Positions 8,678 to 17,503 of a stretch of 64,000 nucleotides of DNA are shown one piece after another. Made by a program: the position numbers and the translations under genes. The DNA is from Sphingomonas sp. UV9. GTDB lineage: Bacteria; Pseudomonadota; Alphaproteobacteria; Sphingomonadales; Sphingomonadaceae. Each line of letters opens with the position of its first letter. Position 1 is the first letter of the stretch. The stretch covers positions 806,001 through 870,000 of the forward strand of contig NZ_SCIN01000003.1 of assembly GCF_004101245.1 (NCBI RefSeq), read 5' to 3'. The notes under the pieces were generated by a model. That model ran no database searches. It saw only the letters and a program-made list of their open reading frames with translations, and was not told where the DNA came from.

Positions 8678-9562
8678 GTGACGCTCGAACAACTTCGCAT
8701 CTTCGTCGCCGTGGCGGAACGCGAACACATGACGCGCGCAGCGGAGGCGGTGAACGTCACGCAGTCCGCGGCCAGCGCAGCGATCGCGGCACTGGAGGCG
8801 CGTCACGGCGTGCCGTTGTTCAACCGCGTCGGACGCGGGATCGAGCTGACCGAGGCGGGTCGCATGTTCCTCGACGAGGCGCGCGCGGTGCTCGGCCGCG
8901 CGGCGCATGCCGAACTCGCGCTCGCCGAATATGGCGGTCTCAAGCGCGGCACGCTGAAGCTGGTCGCGAGCCAGACGATCGCGAGTTACTGGCTGCCCGC
9001 ACGGCTGGCGGCGTTTCATGCGCGCTTTCCGGAGATCGCGGTCGAACTCGCGATCGACAACACCGAAGGCGCCGCCGCCCGCGTGCGCGACGGCGCGGCC
9101 GAACTTGGGTTCGTCGAGGGCGCCGTCGACGAGCCGGCGCTGGCGCAGTGGACCGTAGCGCGCGACCGCATGCTGCTGGTCAGCGCGAAGCCGGGGGCGG
9201 CGCCCGGCGACATCATCGACGAGGACTGGATTCTCAACGCCCGCTGGATCGTGCGCGAGCAGGGGTCGGGGACGCGCTCCACCTTCGAGGACACGTTGCG
9301 CCACCGCTGCATCGATCCGGCCGCACTCGCCATCGCGATGACGCTGCCATCGAACGAGGCTGTTCGGACCGCGGTCGAGGCCGGGGCCGGCGTCGCCGTC
9401 CTTTCGGCGCTCGTCGTCGCGCGCGCGGTGGCGGCGGGCGATCTTCACGCGCTGCCGCTCGAATTGCCCGAACGGCCCTTTCACGCGCTCCGTCACATGG
9501 AACGCTACCGAACCCGCGCAGCCGACGCGCTGACCGATCTCATCAGGGAGAATGGCAAGTGA
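8678..9562 (+). CDS. LysR family transcriptional regulator
   Basis: A 294-aa regulator. The winged-helix domain occupies about residues 1-62 (LEQLRIFVAVAEREHMTRAA, VTQSAASAAIAALE), and the periplasmic-binding-like effector domain spans about 88-290. I chose the GTG start at 8678 because AAGGAGA lies 7 nt upstream and because LysR proteins begin at this point; an in-frame ATG at 8645 would add 11 unrelated residues. The stop overlaps the start of the TDT transporter gene in GTGA, so the two are translationally coupled. It most likely controls that transporter; the inducer is unknown. Confidence 0.9.
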   Translation: MTLEQLRIFVAVAEREHMTRAAEAVNVTQSAASAAIAALEARHGVPLFNRVGRGIELTEAGRMFLDEARAVLGRAAHAELALAEYGGLKRGTLKLVASQTIASYWLPARLAAFHARFPEIAVELAIDNTEGAAARVRDGAAELGFVEGAVDEPALAQWTVARDRMLLVSAKPGAAPGDIIDEDWILNARWIVREQGSGTRSTFEDTLRHRCIDPAALAIAMTLPSNEAVRTAVEAGAGVAVLSALVVARAVAAGDLHALPLELPERPFHALRHMERYRTRAADALTDLIRENGK

Positions 9563-10710
9563 CCGCCGATCTGAAGCCCGTCCTCGACGGGCTCAAGCCG
9601 CTCAGCCGGCTCGACTCCCCGCGCGAGATGATCCGCCAGTTCACGCCCAACTGGTTCGCGGCGACGATGGGCACTGGCATCCTAGCGCTCGCCTTGCCGC
9701 AGGTGCCCGGGATCGGCGCGTCGCTGCACCCGGTCGGCGAGGCGCTCTGGTTTTTCAACATCGCACTCTTCACGCTGTTCACCGGGCTCTATGCTGCGCG
9801 CTGGGCGATGTTCGGGCATGAGGCGCGGCGGATCTTCGGCCACAACACCGTGTCGATGTTTATCGGCACGATCCCGATGGGCCTTGCGACGATCGTCAAC
9901 GGCTGTCTGGCGTTCGGCCTGCCGCGGTTCGGCGCGGGCGTGATCCCGGTCGCCGAGACCCTTTGGTGGGTCGACGTCGCGATGTCGCTCGTCTGCGGGG
10001 TGGCGATCCCCTACCTCATGTTCACGCGCCACGAGCATACCCTCGACGGTATGACCGCGGTGTGGCTGCTCCCGGTCGTCGCGGCGGAAGTGGCAGGCGC
10101 GAGCGGCGGACTGCTCGCGCCGCATCTGGCGGACGCGCACCAGCAGTTCGTCGTGCTGGCGACGTCGTATGTCTTGTGGGCCTATTCGGTGCCGGTCGCG
10201 TTCGGCATTCTCGCGATCCTGATCCTGCGGATGGCGCTGCACAAGCTGCCGCACGAGAGCATGGCCGCATCGAGCTGGCTCGCGCTCGGCCCGATCGGCA
10301 CCGGTGCGCTCGGCATGCTGGTACTCGGCAGCGACGCGCCGGCGATCCTCGCCGCCAACGGCCTCGGCGCGATCGGCGTCGTCGCGCAGGGGATCGGCAC
10401 GATCGGCGGGCTGCTGCTCTGGGGCTTCGGGCTGTGGTGGCTGGCGCTCGCGACGCTGATCACGATCCGCTACTGGCGCGCGGGCATCCCGTTCAACCTT
10501 GGCTGGTGGGGCTATACCTTCCCGCTCGGCGTCTACACGGTCGCCACCTTCAGGCTCGGCACGACGCTGGACCTCGGCTTTTTCGGGATCGTCGGCACGG
10601 TCCTGACGATCGCGCTAGCCGCGATGTGGCTGCTGGTAGGCGCCAAGACGGTCGCGGGTGGCTGGCGCGGAAACCTGTTCGTATCGCCCTGCATCGCCAC
10701 GCCGAACTGA
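9559..10710 (+). CDS. TDT family transporter (TehA/SLAC1-type anion exporter)
   Basis: A 383-aa inner-membrane protein with about ten hydrophobic helices. The opening NWFAATMGTGILALAL matches the voltage-dependent anion channel/TDT family, which includes TehA, Ssu1-type sulfite exporters and malate carriers. The GTG start at 9559 has GGGAGA 7 nt upstream and overlaps the LysR stop by 4 nt. Downstream is about 450 bases without a gene. The pairing with a LysR regulator suggests inducible export of a small anion such as sulfite or a dicarboxylate, but the sequence does not show which. Confidence 0.88.
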   Translation: MTADLKPVLDGLKPLSRLDSPREMIRQFTPNWFAATMGTGILALALPQVPGIGASLHPVGEALWFFNIALFTLFTGLYAARWAMFGHEARRIFGHNTVSMFIGTIPMGLATIVNGCLAFGLPRFGAGVIPVAETLWWVDVAMSLVCGVAIPYLMFTRHEHTLDGMTAVWLLPVVAAEVAGASGGLLAPHLADAHQQFVVLATSYVLWAYSVPVAFGILAILILRMALHKLPHESMAASSWLALGPIGTGALGMLVLGSDAPAILAANGLGAIGVVAQGIGTIGGLLLWGFGLWWLALATLITIRYWRAGIPFNLGWWGYTFPLGVYTVATFRLGTTLDLGFFGIVGTVLTIALAAMWLLVGAKTVAGGWRGNLFVSPCIATPN

Positions 10711-11161
10711 TCGACGCACCCGATCTGTCTCGCCTGAGCGATCCAACGTGTCCGATCGATCTTAGCTGGGCAGGTCGGCCGACGGCACACCCCCATATCT
10801 GTTTGAAAGAACGAAAGAATGCTGGTGGACAGCTTCGATACCCATAGGGACAGGTGCCGAGGCTGGCGTCAATTCGCTCGTCGCGCCCGCGCTTTGGCTC
10901 GATCGACATTGCGAAGGTGGATTTGGAAGAGGCCTATGATCGGCTGATCTGGTGCGATGATCATGCTGGTCTGCCGAAGGCCGCGCGCTCGCAGCGTTGT
11001 CGCGAAAGGGGCGGAGCACCGCGGGGACGATTCGGCGGAAGTGGGAGTTGCCAGGACTAGAATTTTCAAAGAGCCGGCAATTCGCATGGCTTTTGAACAC
11101 AAGGATGAAAAAGCGTCTGCAGATCCCAGAACCCGCACAAATCTGTCACTTGACGTAACGA
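10711..11161. other. intergenic region, nothing recognised
   Basis: About 450 bases between the TDT gene and the 3' end of tRNA-Glu. Several short frames are open on both strands, none with a recognisable family, ribosome site or repeat. I looked for an integrase remnant or a copy of the tRNA 3' end and found none. Confidence 0.4.
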
Positions 11162-11236
11162 TGGTGACCCCTACGGGAATCGAACCCGTGCTTCAGCCGT
11201 GAAAGGGCCGCGTCCTAACCGCTAGACGAAGGGGCC
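11162..11236 (-). tRNA. tRNA-Glu (anticodon TTC)
   Basis: On the minus strand the 75-nt sequence folds as a cloverleaf. The acceptor is GGCCCCT paired with AGGGGTC (one G-U pair), the anticodon loop is CTTTCAC with anticodon TTC, the T arm is ACGGG-TTCGATT-CCCGT, and CCA is encoded. It lies 47 nt downstream of recJ in the same direction. Confidence 0.95.
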
Positions 11237-11283
11237 TGCGTGGTTGGAGGCGCCTAAAAGGAAGCCGCTGATGCGTCAACCCC

Positions 11284-13047
11284 TCAATCGGCCCATGCCG
11301 CATCCTCGACGTGCAATTCGGCGGACGGGCGGGAGGACCAGTCGTCGATCTTGGCGCGGCCGGCCAGCCAAAGTTTGCGATGAGGGGCGGCGCCTAGCAG
11401 GGCCTGGCCAAGCGCGCTCTCCGCAGCGCGGAAGGCCATCGCCTTGATGCTGCGGCCGTCGTCGCCGGCCACGATCGTGCGGACATGGCCGTTGCCGACC
11501 ACGTCCGCCTTGATCACGCGGACCGGGCCCATCGCCACGCGGGGGGCAGGCCAGCCCATGCCGTAGGGCCCGCCGGCCTCCATCGATTCGACGAGGCCGG
11601 GGTTGACGCCGCCCGCCGCCAGCACGGCGTCGAGCAGGAGCGCGCGGTCGCCGTTGGAGCGCTCGACCGCGGCGGCGAGGCGCTCTTCGAGGAAGTCGGT
11701 GAAGGCGGGAATCGCGGTGGCGTCGATCGTCAGGCCGGCAGCCATCGCATGGCCGCCGCCCGAGACCAGCAGGCCGTGTTCGCGCGCGGCCATCACCGCC
11801 GCGCCGAGATCGACGCCGGGGATCGAGCGGCCCGACCCCTTGCCGACGCCGTGCTCGTCGATCGCGATGACGATCGCGGGGCGGCTGAGCTTTTCCTTGA
11901 GGCGGCCGGCGACGATGCCGATCACGCCGGGGTGCCAGCCATGCCCCGAGACCACCGCGACCGCGCGATCACGCGACGCCAGCAGGTCGGCGGCGTCCTG
12001 CACCGCGGTCTCGATCGCGCGGCGTTCCTCGTTGAGGCGGTCGAGTTCGATGGCGATCGTGCGCGCTTCGTCGGCGTCCTGCGTGGTGAGCAGGCGGACG
12101 CCCAGATCGGCGCGACCGACGCGGCCGCCGGCGTTGATGCGCGGGCCCAGCGCGAAGCCGAGGTCGGTGCAGGTCGGGTTGCGGGTGAGGCGCGACGCCT
12201 CGATTAGCGCGGCGACGCCGATGTTCTTGCGCGCGCCCATGACTTTGAGGCCCTGTGACACGAACGCGCGGTTGAGCCCGCGGAGTTGGGCGACGTCGGC
12301 GACGGTGCCGAGCGCGACGATGTCGAGCAGGTCGATCAGTTTCGGCTCGGCGCGGTCCTTGAAGAATCCGCGGGCGCGGAGCGTGCGGACGAGCGCGGCG
12401 GCGGCGAGGAAGCACATGCCGACCGCGGCGAGGTGGCCATGCGCGGCGCCCTCGGTCTCGTCGAGGCGGTTGGGGTTTACGAGCGCCAGCGCGTGGGGGA
12501 GCGCGGTCGAGCATTTATGGTGGTCGATGACGATCACGTCGACCTTCGCGTCGCGCGCGGCGTCGAGCGCGTCGAAGGCTTGCGCGCCGCAATCGACCGT
12601 GACGATCAGCGTCGCGCCTTCGCCGGCGAGGCGGACGAGCGCTTCGCCCGAGGGGCCATAGCCTTCGAGCAGGCGGTCGGGGATGTAGGGGCGGGCCTCG
12701 ATGCCGAGATCGCGTAAGGTGAGGATCATCAGCGCCGCGGAGGTGGCGCCGTCGACGTCGTAATCGCCGAAGATCGCGACCTGTTCGCCCGCTTGGACCG
12801 CGTCGGCGAGGCGCTCGGCGGCGCGGTCCATGTCGCGGAAGATCGAGGGGTCGGGCATGAACGCGCGGATCGACGGCGTGCGGTGCGCGTCGAGTGCGTC
12901 GCGCGGGCAGCCGCGGGCGAGGAGGAGCTGGGTGACGAGGTCGTCGCCCGAGCCGTTGATGCCGAAGCCGTCGCGTTGATCAGCCGATAGGGCTCGCCAG
13001 CGCCAGGGTTGGCCGAGGATCGAGGAGGTTACGCCGAGAACTGTCAT
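11284..13047 (-). CDS. recJ: single-stranded-DNA-specific exonuclease RecJ
   Basis: A 587-aa 5'-3' exonuclease of recombination and mismatch repair. The DHH phosphoesterase motifs are clear: FGDYDVDGATSAA near residue 75, then a VTVDCG motif and VIDHHKC. A DHHA1 domain follows with VSGHGWHPGVIGIVAGRLKEK and the GSGRS and SGGGHAMAAG motifs. The start at 13047 (MTVLGVTSSILGQPWRW) matches the usual N-terminus; the longer frame upstream is repeat-adjacent and unlikely. Length is normal. tRNA-Glu follows directly. Confidence 0.95.
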   Translation of the reverse strand: MTVLGVTSSILGQPWRWRALSADQRDGFGINGSGDDLVTQLLLARGCPRDALDAHRTPSIRAFMPDPSIFRDMDRAAERLADAVQAGEQVAIFGDYDVDGATSAALMILTLRDLGIEARPYIPDRLLEGYGPSGEALVRLAGEGATLIVTVDCGAQAFDALDAARDAKVDVIVIDHHKCSTALPHALALVNPNRLDETEGAAHGHLAAVGMCFLAAAALVRTLRARGFFKDRAEPKLIDLLDIVALGTVADVAQLRGLNRAFVSQGLKVMGARKNIGVAALIEASRLTRNPTCTDLGFALGPRINAGGRVGRADLGVRLLTTQDADEARTIAIELDRLNEERRAIETAVQDAADLLASRDRAVAVVSGHGWHPGVIGIVAGRLKEKLSRPAIVIAIDEHGVGKGSGRSIPGVDLGAAVMAAREHGLLVSGGGHAMAAGLTIDATAIPAFTDFLEERLAAAVERSNGDRALLLDAVLAAGGVNPGLVESMEAGGPYGMGWPAPRVAMGPVRVIKADVVGNGHVRTIVAGDDGRSIKAMAFRAAESALGQALLGAAPHRKLWLAGRAKIDDWSSRPSAELHVEDAAWAD

Positions 13048-13230
13048 GCGGCCGGGGTAGTGGTTGTGGGGGGATTGTCGAGCGTGGTGGGCCCGGATGG
13101 GCTTGCCATCTCGCATGCTGTCATCCTGACGAACGGGAGGGCTGAGTAACGAGTGGCGTCATTCGTGGCTCTGGATCCTGACTTTTGTCAGGATGACCGG
13201 GTGGGTGGGGTGCGTTCCGTGCGCCAACCT

Positions 13231-13295
13231 GTCCTTCGATACGCCGTCTCGATACGCTGCTTTGCAGCTACTCGACGGCTACTCAGGACGAACGG
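13231..13295. repeat. intergenic repeat type E (CGATACGCCG...TACTCAGGACGAAC)
   Basis: A sequence of about 65 bases beginning TCCTTCGATACGCCG and ending GCTACTCAGGACGAACG, with an internal CGATACGCTGC/GCAGCTACTCG pairing. The same element in reverse orientation is at 35115-35163. It lies upstream of recJ. Confidence 0.7.
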
Positions 13296-13335
13296 GGGCG
13301 GGGCGGCGTGCGCGGGGCCACGGAGGCGCCGGCGC

Positions 13336-13462
13336 GATCCTCCCCCGCCAGGGGGAGGTGGCAGGCGTCAGCCTGACGGAGGGGGCGGTAAGTGATCACC
13401 TCTGTTCCGTATCCGCCCCCTCCGTCGCCTTCGGCGCCACCTCCCCCTGGCGGGGGAGGATC
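13336..13462. repeat. long inverted repeat type C (CCTCCCCCGCCAGGGGGAGG)
   Basis: Both ends carry GATCCTCCCCCGCCAGG or its complement, so the 127-base element is one large imperfect palindrome, and each arm is itself a hairpin. The centre has a second arm pair, GGAGGGGGCGG/CCGCCCCCTCC. A close relative is at 52443-52570. It sits just past the 3' end of the 13474-14157 gene and may end its transcript. Confidence 0.85.
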
Positions 13463-13473
13463 GGGGGGCGCCG

Positions 13474-14157
13474 TCACTTGATCCAGGGCCGCTCCCGGAA
13501 CCACTTGGTCACAATATACTTCACGCCTTCCATCACCGGCATGCCCTCGTGCAGCGTCAGCCCGTTGGGCGACCCGTCCGGGTTCATGTTGTTCCACGCC
13601 AGCAGCATGCCGCGCTTCGGAGCGATCTTTATGCCCGCTTGCGGGAACCACGTCGCCCCGCCTTCGGGGACGTCGTTGAGGAACACCATCGCGGTCCAGG
13701 TGCGCTGGCCACCCTGCTCCTGCATCCGGGCCCAATAGCTTTCGGATTCGTGGAAATAATCATGGTGCGCGCGGAATTGCTGACCGGGGGCGTAGCGCTG
13801 GCCCTGCATCGTCTCGCCGTGGACCAAGTCGATGCCGAGCAAAGTCGCGATCGCCTCGTCGGTCGGTTGTACGTCGGGTGACCAGCGATCCATGTCGCAG
13901 CTTTCCGAGGTGCGGAAATTGCTGTTCGGGCGATCGGAGAGGAGCGTCGACGGGCGCCGCTTCGAATCGATTACCGCGATCAGCCGCTTGCACGTCGCGG
14001 GATCGAGAAACGGTGCCTGATAATAGAATTGCACCGTGTCCATCGCGATGCGCTGCACCGCGGGATTGGCGTCGAGGCGCGCGGCGACCTGCGATCCGAA
14101 GGCTTGGCGGAGCGCCGCGGCCGGATCGACCTTCTTGGTTTTTGAAAAGATACCCAC
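13474..14157 (-). CDS. 2OG-Fe(II) oxygenase, prolyl 4-hydroxylase type
   Basis: A 227-aa cytoplasmic dioxygenase. The P4Hc double-stranded beta-helix is shown by H131-x-D133 (RAHHDYF), the distal His203 (TLHEGMPV) and Lys213 that should bind 2-oxoglutarate (VKYIVTKWF). The N-terminal 50 residues are a short helical extension typical of the bacterial proteins. Substrates of bacterial members are mostly unknown; a proline in a protein is the likely class. It is separated from the RcnB gene upstream by a terminator-like hairpin, so it is probably transcribed alone. Confidence 0.85.
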   Translation of the reverse strand: MGIFSKTKKVDPAAALRQAFGSQVAARLDANPAVQRIAMDTVQFYYQAPFLDPATCKRLIAVIDSKRRPSTLLSDRPNSNFRTSESCDMDRWSPDVQPTDEAIATLLGIDLVHGETMQGQRYAPGQQFRAHHDYFHESESYWARMQEQGGQRTWTAMVFLNDVPEGGATWFPQAGIKIAPKRGMLLAWNNMNPDGSPNGLTLHEGMPVMEGVKYIVTKWFRERPWIK

Positions 14158-14192
14158 ACCGCAGGATTTGGCGAACTCGACCCGAAACGCAA

Positions 14193-14226
14193 GAGCCCCG
14201 CAGCGACGGATGTCGCCGCGGGGCTC
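14193..14226 (-). terminator. intrinsic terminator-like hairpin after the RcnB gene
   Basis: GAGCCCCGCAGCGAC pairs with GTCGCCGCGGGGCTC around a 4-base loop, with one mismatch. In the minus direction it is followed by TTGCGTTT. It lies between the end of the 14247-15212 gene and the start of the dioxygenase. Confidence 0.65.
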
Positions 14227-14246
14227 CGCCGATCTTGGCGTTAAGT

Positions 14247-15212
14247 CTACCAGAAGATGTCGTACACCGTGTCGACCACGCGCCCGCTGTCGAGATCGAC
14301 CAGCAGCGCGTCGTTGTAATAGCGCACCCAGCGATACGGGCCGTACGCGTCGGGCAGGCGATAGGTATACGGGTCCTGAATCCAGTAATTCTGGTTGTAG
14401 AGGATGCTGTTCAGCGAGAAGCCGACTCCGAAGCGACGATAGCCCGACCCCCAGCCGCTCGGCGCGTAATAGCGGGGGAGGCGATAGGCGCCGCGGTTCG
14501 ACGCGCGGTAGTTGCTCCAGGCGTAGCGGTTGTCGGTGCGCCAGCCGCGGTTCCAGGCCCCGCCCTGATTGAAGCGGCCCTGATTGAAGCGCCCCCTGTC
14601 GTAGCCGCCGCGGCCATAGCCTTGCGCGGTGCCGTACGTACGGTTCGGCTGGCGGTTCTGGTAGCCGTCACGACCTCCACGCCAGTCGCCGCGGTTGTCG
14701 GTGCGTCCATCATTCCGCCAGTCGCGCTGGCGATCGTTGCGGTCGAACTGGCCGCGGTCCGCCTGCTGGTTACCGCGATCGCCGCCCGGGCCGAAACCGG
14801 GGCGACCCTGGCCGCGGTTCCAGTCGCCGCGATTCTGGTCGGCCCTGTTCTGGTCGGGCCGGTTCTGGCCGTTCCAGCCTTGGCCGTTGCGATTCTGGCC
14901 GTTCCAGTCGGGACGGTCACCGCGGACCTGGGCCTGCTGCCCCGGGTCCGCGCGCTGCGGGCGCTGGGCCTGATCGGGAGCGACCGGACGCTGTTGCTGG
15001 AACGCCTGGCCGTTCTGACGCGGGCCACGATCGCCGCGGTCACCGCGATCGGGGCGTGGGGCACGCTCCTGACGCAGGCCATCGCGCGGGCCGCGATCGC
15101 CACGGTCGCCGCGATCCCGCTCGACCTGCTGTGCGCTGGCGGTGCTCGCCATGAGCGTCGCCGGCACCAAGGCCGAGGCCGCCATCAACAGTTTCAGAAA
15201 CTTGCCCGTCAT
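14247..15212 (-). CDS. RcnB family periplasmic protein with long Arg/Gly/Asn-rich region
   Basis: A 321-aa secreted protein. Residues 1-27 form a signal peptide ending in ASA. About residues 30-220 are low-complexity DRGDRG, QNR, WNGQNR and FNQGRFNQGG repeats, predicted disordered. The last 50 residues read YRLPDAYGPYRWVRYYNDALLVD...VVDTVYDIFW, the conserved RcnB domain known from nickel/cobalt homeostasis, though most RcnB-domain proteins in sphingomonads have no proven metal role. The start at 15212 is fixed by the signal peptide. A terminator-like hairpin follows the gene. Confidence 0.8.
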   Translation of the reverse strand: MTGKFLKLLMAASALVPATLMASTASAQQVERDRGDRGDRGPRDGLRQERAPRPDRGDRGDRGPRQNGQAFQQQRPVAPDQAQRPQRADPGQQAQVRGDRPDWNGQNRNGQGWNGQNRPDQNRADQNRGDWNRGQGRPGFGPGGDRGNQQADRGQFDRNDRQRDWRNDGRTDNRGDWRGGRDGYQNRQPNRTYGTAQGYGRGGYDRGRFNQGRFNQGGAWNRGWRTDNRYAWSNYRASNRGAYRLPRYYAPSGWGSGYRRFGVGFSLNSILYNQNYWIQDPYTYRLPDAYGPYRWVRYYNDALLVDLDSGRVVDTVYDIFW

Positions 15213-15356
15213 CGCCGTGGTCCTCGACTGCCGGCGCACGAGCCGGCTCCTATGATGGATCGTGTCTAGGCGGTGCGGCGTGTGGGGACGCTGAATGGGT
15301 TCGTCAGCGATCCGACAGGATTGGGGGGCTCGGGTTTCAAGCGCGCTCGATTTTGG

Positions 15357-15463
15357 CACCTCCCGGCGGAGGCCGGGGCCCAGTTTGGGGACGTCGCTAA
15401 CGGAAGTCGGCGCGTCATTATTGCCACCTCTCCAACTGGGCCCCGGCCTCCGCCGGGGCGGTG
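15357..15463. repeat. long inverted repeat type B (CCCGGCGGAGGCCGGG)
   Basis: Left arm CACCTCCCGGCGGAGGCCGG and right arm CCGGCCTCCGCCGGGGCGGT are complementary and enclose a partly conserved centre of about 55 bases. Other copies are at 27734-27844 and 38346-38453, with a degraded one at 42279-42361. It lies in the 334-base gap between the RcnB start and the [2Fe-2S] gene; no gene was found in that gap. Confidence 0.85.
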
Positions 15464-15506
15464 AGAGAGGGTGTAGGATGCGGTGGTCCACGTCTCGCGC
15501 CCCTCC

Positions 15507-15534
15507 CTGTTCTCCCGCCTTCGCGGGAGAACAG
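15507..15534. repeat. half copy of inverted repeat type A
   Basis: CTGTTCTCCCGCCTTCGCGG... forms a single hairpin corresponding to one arm of the type A element seen complete at 18696-18754. It sits 13 bases past the end of the 15547-16092 gene. Confidence 0.65.
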
Positions 15535-15546
15535 AATACCACGCGA

Positions 15547-16092
15547 TCATCGCGCCGGCGGCGGCACCAGTGCTGGCACGAGCCGTGCCGAGTCCGCCGG
15601 ATCGATCCCAGGACGCGGCCCGGCAGGGATCACCTCTTCCCCCCGCATCGCCCGCCCGGCGCGCTGGATCGCCTCCACCACCCGCGGATACACCCCGCAC
15701 CGGCACAGATTGGTGATCTGTTCGCGGATCACCGCCTCGCTCGGGTCGGCATTGCGCTTCAGCAACGCGGCGGCGGCCATCACCATGCCGGGAATGCAGA
15801 AGCCGCATTGCGGGACGGCCTCGGCGATGAAGGCCAACTGCACCGGGTGGTTGCGTTCGCGCGACAGGCCTTCGATCGTCGTGACGTAGCTGCCCTCGAT
15901 CGAGCCGATCGGCACGCGGCAGCTGCGCACCGCGCGTCCGTCGATATCGACGGTGCACGCGCCGCAATGCCCCGTCCCGCAGCCATATTTGGTGCCCGTC
16001 AGGTTCGACGCATCGCGCAACGCCCAGAGCAAGGGGGTCTCCTTGTCGAGCTTGTATTCGATCGGCGCGTTGTTGACGGTAAAGCGGCTCAT
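15547..16092 (-). CDS. (2Fe-2S)-binding subunit of a molybdenum hydroxylase (IorA-like), orphan
   Basis: A 181-aa electron-transfer subunit. The plant-type ferredoxin motif is C-G-x-G-x-C-G-x-C (YGCGTGHCGACTV, residues 37-49), and the second cluster domain has CGFC and CRCG (residues about 96-99 and 129-132). This is the arrangement of the small subunit of isoquinoline 1-oxidoreductase and related xanthine-oxidase-family aldehyde oxidases. The large molybdopterin subunit usually follows at once, but here the gene ends at a repeat and no such subunit is in the window. The C-terminal 25 residues are Pro/Ala-rich. Confidence 0.87.
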   Translation of the reverse strand: MSRFTVNNAPIEYKLDKETPLLWALRDASNLTGTKYGCGTGHCGACTVDIDGRAVRSCRVPIGSIEGSYVTTIEGLSRERNHPVQLAFIAEAVPQCGFCIPGMVMAAAALLKRNADPSEAVIREQITNLCRCGVYPRVVEAIQRAGRAMRGEEVIPAGPRPGIDPADSARLVPALVPPPAR

Positions 16093-16198
16093 GGGCGGCG
16101 TCCTAGCGTGTCCGCGCGGATCGCACCAAGCAGCATTGCCACGCAGCAGCGCGGCGGCTTATGTCGCGCGCAATAATACCGCGAGAGGGCGCTACACG

Positions 16199-17491
16199 AT
16201 GCACGTCGATACCAAATCCACCGCAGCAGCCGGGGGCGACGCCAGCCACGGCTATGACGCGCCCGACCTGCGCGTGTTCGTGTTCGCGCTGTTCTTCATC
16301 TTCGGCGGCATCACCTCGCTGAACGACATCATCATCCCGAAGATGAAGGAGCTGTTCACGCTCGATCACGCGACGTCGATGCTGGTCCAGTCGGCGTTCT
16401 TCCTCGCTTATGCGCTGTTCTCGATCCCCGCCGCGGCGATCGTGCGGAAAGCGGGCTACATGCGCACCGCGTCGATCGGCCTCGTGACGATGACCGCTGG
16501 GTGCCTGTTGTTCATCCCGGCGGCGGGGCAGGCGAGCTTCGAGATGTTCCTGTTTGCGCTGTTCGTGCTCGGCGCGGGCATCACTGTGGTTCAGGTCGTC
16601 GCCAACCCGCTGATTTCGGCGCTCGGCCACCCGAAGTCGGCGTCGAGCCGGCTGACCTTCGCGCAGGCGTTCAACTCGCTGGGCACCACCATCTTCCCGT
16701 ATGTCGGCTCGGCGCTGATCCTCGGCGGGCTGGCGACGGTCGATTCCTCGAAGCTCACCGGCGCCGCGCTCGACGCGTACCGGACCGAGTCTTCGCGCAC
16801 GGTCGTGCACACCTATATCGGCCTCGCGATCGCACTGCTGATCGTCGCCGCGGTCGTGTGGACGCGTCGCAACCGCCTGCAGGAAGAGCAGGACCAGACC
16901 GGCAGCATCTTCCATGCGTTCACGCTGCTCAAGCGCCCGCGCTTCGCGATGGGGACGGCGTGCATCTTCCTGTACGTCGGCGCCGAGGTCGCGGTCGGTT
17001 CGCTGATCGTCAATTACCTGATGCAGCCGAGCGTGATGGGCCTCAGCGACGTCGCGGCGGGCAAGCATGTGCCGTTCTACTGGGGCGGCGCGCTCGTTGG
17101 CCGGTTCATCGGTGCGTACGTGTTGAACAAGGTGTCGCCGGGCAAGGTGCTCGCGGGTGTCGCGACGGGGACGCTGGCGCTGATCCTGATCTCCGCGAAT
17201 ACCGAGGGCGCGGTATCGGGCTGGGCGTTGCTGGCGATCGGGTTGATGAACGCGGTGATGTTCCCGACGATCTTCTCGCTGGCGTCCGAAGGTCTCGGCA
17301 AGCGCGCGGCCGAAGGGTCGGGCGTGATCGCAACGGCGATCGTCGGTGGCGCGATCATTCCGTATCTGACGGGCGTGTTGGCGGACAGCTCGGGCAGCCT
17401 GCACTTCGCGCTGCTGCTCCCGGCGATCTGCTATGCGCTAATCCTGGCCTATGGCTTGTATGCGCGGAAGCCGGTGGTGGCGGTCGCGTAG
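16199..17491 (+). CDS. FucP/GluP-type MFS sugar transporter
   Basis: A 430-aa inner-membrane protein with about 12 hydrophobic helices. The opening GGITSLNDIIIPKMKELF and the VVQVVANPLISALG segment match the fucose/glucose/galactose:proton symporter branch of the major facilitator superfamily. The ATG at 16199 has GAGAGGG upstream; the in-frame extension runs back into the neighbouring gene. It is divergent from the orphan [2Fe-2S] gene and convergent with the CoA-transferase, with a type A repeat between the convergent ends. Likely substrate: a hexose, possibly glucose, but not determinable from sequence. Confidence 0.88.
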   Translation: MHVDTKSTAAAGGDASHGYDAPDLRVFVFALFFIFGGITSLNDIIIPKMKELFTLDHATSMLVQSAFFLAYALFSIPAAAIVRKAGYMRTASIGLVTMTAGCLLFIPAAGQASFEMFLFALFVLGAGITVVQVVANPLISALGHPKSASSRLTFAQAFNSLGTTIFPYVGSALILGGLATVDSSKLTGAALDAYRTESSRTVVHTYIGLAIALLIVAAVVWTRRNRLQEEQDQTGSIFHAFTLLKRPRFAMGTACIFLYVGAEVAVGSLIVNYLMQPSVMGLSDVAAGKHVPFYWGGALVGRFIGAYVLNKVSPGKVLAGVATGTLALILISANTEGAVSGWALLAIGLMNAVMFPTIFSLASEGLGKRAAEGSGVIATAIVGGAIIPYLTGVLADSSGSLHFALLLPAICYALILAYGLYARKPVVAVA

Positions 17492-17503
17492 CAAGAAGAC
17501 TGC

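Noticed and set aside
8632..9558. Long open frame in the plus strand extending the TDT transporter gene upstream by over 300 codons
   Set aside because: It is the LysR gene read in another frame: Arg-rich composition, no family match, and a good GTG start with ribosome site exists at 9559.
11162..11236. tRNA-Glu 3' end as an active integration site
   Set aside because: No integrase and no second copy of the tRNA 3' end within the window.
14411..15103. Alternative open frames across the RcnB gene on both strands, long and Arg/Thr- or Val/Ala-rich
   Set aside because: They are shadows of the low-complexity DRG/QNR repeats; only the frame at 14247-15212 has a signal peptide and a known domain.
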